From Tannerella sp. oral taxon 808 (lineage in GTDB: Bacteria > Bacteroidota > Bacteroidia > Bacteroidales > Tannerellaceae): a stretch of DNA of 13,589 bases. Positions 12,747 through 13,589 of the stretch are shown here, piece by piece. Location of the stretch: positions 1 to 13,589 of the forward strand of contig MIQB01000060.1 of assembly GCA_002890585.1 (NCBI GenBank). Reading direction: 5' to 3'. A program made the position numbers and the translations under genes. Position 1 is the stretch's first letter. Each line of letters begins with the position of its first letter. The notes under the pieces are model-generated. The model was not told the DNA's origin. It searched no databases and worked only from the letters and a program-made list of their open reading frames with translations.

Positions 12747-12773
12747 ACCGTGTATCATGGTAAGATACGCGGT
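12747..12773. terminator. Shared terminator hairpin between convergent genes
   Basis: ACCGTGTATC (12747-12756) pairs with GATACGCGGT (12764-12773) across a 7-nt loop, ten pairs including one G-U. It lies between the recombinase stop (12721) and the stop of the minus-strand gene (12778). Flanking T-runs are weak on both strands. The G-U pair exists only in the plus-strand RNA. Confidence 0.6.
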
Positions 12774-12777
12774 ATAC

Positions 12778-13014
12778 TTATTTATCCGGGCTTTCCTTCA
12801 AAATAGATCGGATAGCATTGTACATGTCTCCAATCAAGCTGTATATAGCTACGAATATCGGCTTCTTCTTTTCCATCCTCCCAGTAGGAAGTGAACTATC
12901 ACTTTGAATAGTCTCTCTGTCCTTCTTTTCATCAACACGCTTCACCCAGTGAAAAAGATACAAGAGAAGCATCACCCAGACCGCATATATCGCCGTATAT
13001 AATACTGTTTTCAT
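12778..13014 (-). CDS. 78-aa single-pass membrane protein
   Basis: The protein begins MKTVLYTAIYAVWVMLLLYLF, one hydrophobic helix (about 4-22), followed by HWVKRVDEKKDRE, a polar linker and an amphipathic C-terminal segment (PIFVAIYSLIGDMYNAIRSIL). The helix is followed by positive charges, so the bulk of the protein should be cytoplasmic. An in-frame GTG at 13026 would add four residues; ATG 13014 was preferred because it opens directly with the usual MK start. The stop of the truncated PH-domain gene lies 8 nt upstream, so the two were once an operon and the original promoter of this gene may now be missing. I do not recognise the family. Confidence 0.65.
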   Translation of the reverse strand: MKTVLYTAIYAVWVMLLLYLFHWVKRVDEKKDRETIQSDSSLPTGRMEKKKPIFVAIYSLIGDMYNAIRSILKESPDK

Positions 13015-13022
13015 AGATAGGA

Positions 13023-13238
13023 TCACCGATTCGCGATTTCATAAATGCGATTTTCTTTCCGCTGCTCTTTAACAATTGGAGCCAAGACACCAATCAAATC
13101 ATACCTTTTGCCAATACCGAATACAGGGAGACGTGGCGTCGTTTTATCTTCCGAAAAGATGATCACTGTTTTTATGCCAAACACCATTTGAAGGAAGCTC
13201 TGTTGCTCCTTAAAATCAACAATACGGTACGTAAGGAA
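13023..13238 (-). pseudogene. Headless C-terminal part of a PH-domain (bPH_2-like) membrane protein
   Basis: Read on the minus strand, the frame contains FLTYRIVDFKEQQSFLQMVF, then GIKTVIIFSEDKTTPRLPVFGI, and ends with VKEQRKENRIYEIANR and a TGA at 13025-13023. This is the second half of the bacterial PH domain of Bacteroidetes membrane proteins: the YRI-D-Q-SFL-FG core, then the strand with S-D-TTP, ending in a basic helix. The frame stays open to a stop at 13296-13298, but the residues before FLTYR do not look like the family, and no ATG precedes the core. The membrane helices and the start of the domain are missing. The 78-aa gene follows 8 nt later. It may be a dead fragment, or one half of an invertible gene. 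Confidence 0.7.
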
Positions 13239-13320
13239 GACTTTGAGTTGCTGAAAGCTGGCAAATGGGAGAGAAGATAAGGCTTCAGGAGATAGTTACA
13301 CTCTAAGGAAAGATTTAGCC

Positions 13321-13589
13321 ATGAATGAGATTATATTGCGACCAAAGATCAGTCAATGGATAATCAGTATTTTCCCCGTTGTCGTTATGATGCTATGTGT
13401 TTGGGTGGCGACTTTTTTTGTGAGTGTCCCCTATATGGATGAAGTTATGTTCTTGTTGTTTGTCGTGTTCTTCATCTATCTCGTGTATTCGTATTTTGAA
13501 ATGCTTATCTTTAGAAAGTGGACGATTACAGAGAAGAATATAAAGCTCGAGCATGGTGTCTTTTTCAGACAGGCCGAGTTTTTGGAAGT
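13321..13589 (+). CDS. PH-domain (bPH_2-like) membrane protein, N-terminal part (cut by window edge)
   Basis: The visible 89 residues start MNEIILRPKISQWIISIFPV. Two membrane helices follow (about 12-34 and 43-64) with a short loop, SVPYMDE. After them comes FRKWTITEKNIKLEHGVFFRQAEFLEV, the opening of a bacterial PH domain, where W-(T/L)-T-x-x-x-I-x-x-x-x-G-(V/I)-(F/L)-x-R is the usual pattern. In this family the next residues are normally (L/V)YRI-D-, and that is exactly where the minus-strand fragment at 13238 begins. No TAnnTTTG element was seen in the 60 nt upstream; GGAAAG 9-14 nt before the ATG is a possible ribosome site. The function of the family is unknown beyond membrane association. 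Confidence 0.85.
   Translation, partial: MNEIILRPKISQWIISIFPVVVMMLCVWVATFFVSVPYMDEVMFLLFVVFFIYLVYSYFEMLIFRKWTITEKNIKLEHGVFFRQAEFLE

Overview
The window looks like part of a conjugative plasmid, or a plasmid-like element, from the order Bacteroidales (Bacteroides, Parabacteroides, Phocaeicola or relatives). Three things point there. The transfer genes follow the TraE-TraF-TraG order of Bacteroides conjugative elements. The mobilization proteins are of Bacteroidetes type. Several genes are preceded by the Bacteroidetes -7 promoter element TAnnTTTG instead of an E. coli-type -10. An iteron-controlled replication initiator, a ParA partition gene, a toxin-antitoxin pair and a serine recombinase are all standard plasmid-backbone parts.

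Layout. Positions 1-3460 (minus strand) hold a conjugation operon: traE and traF (small membrane proteins), traG (VirB4-type ATPase) and the start of a secreted protein cut by the window edge. Positions 3561-5021 encode the VirD4-type coupling protein. Positions 5171-6158 hold parA plus a small ribbon-helix-helix protein, bracketed by two identical 18-bp palindromes. Positions 6221-7897 encode the relaxase and a coiled-coil mobilization accessory protein. Together these supply DNA processing, coupling and secretion for transfer. Upstream of the mobilization genes is a hairpin-rich stretch that is a good oriT candidate.

Positions 7898-9104 have no convincing gene. They hold the hairpin cluster, a 156-bp sequence present twice with C-tracts, and the replication origin (AT-rich 11-mers, three 21-bp iterons, one inverted partial iteron over the rep promoter region). 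The initiator rep follows at 9105-10058. A RelE/ParE-type toxin and its Phd/YefM-type antitoxin lie on the minus strand at 10290-10851, then a minus-strand operon of two small membrane proteins (77 and 37 aa) ends in a strong terminator.

Positions 11442-12151 are also gene-free. They contain the most striking element of the window: a 281-nt segment (11533-11813) that folds into one long, many-times interrupted rod-like hairpin, probably an unannotated structured RNA or a foldback DNA element. It is followed by further hairpins and a perfect 30-bp AT palindrome. A serine recombinase gene follows. The right end carries a 78-aa membrane protein gene, a headless C-terminal piece of a PH-domain (bPH_2-like) membrane protein on the minus strand, and, head-to-head on the plus strand, the N-terminal piece of such a protein. 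The plus-strand piece reaches the window edge almost exactly where the minus-strand piece begins. Next to a serine recombinase, this suggests a gene split by DNA inversion.
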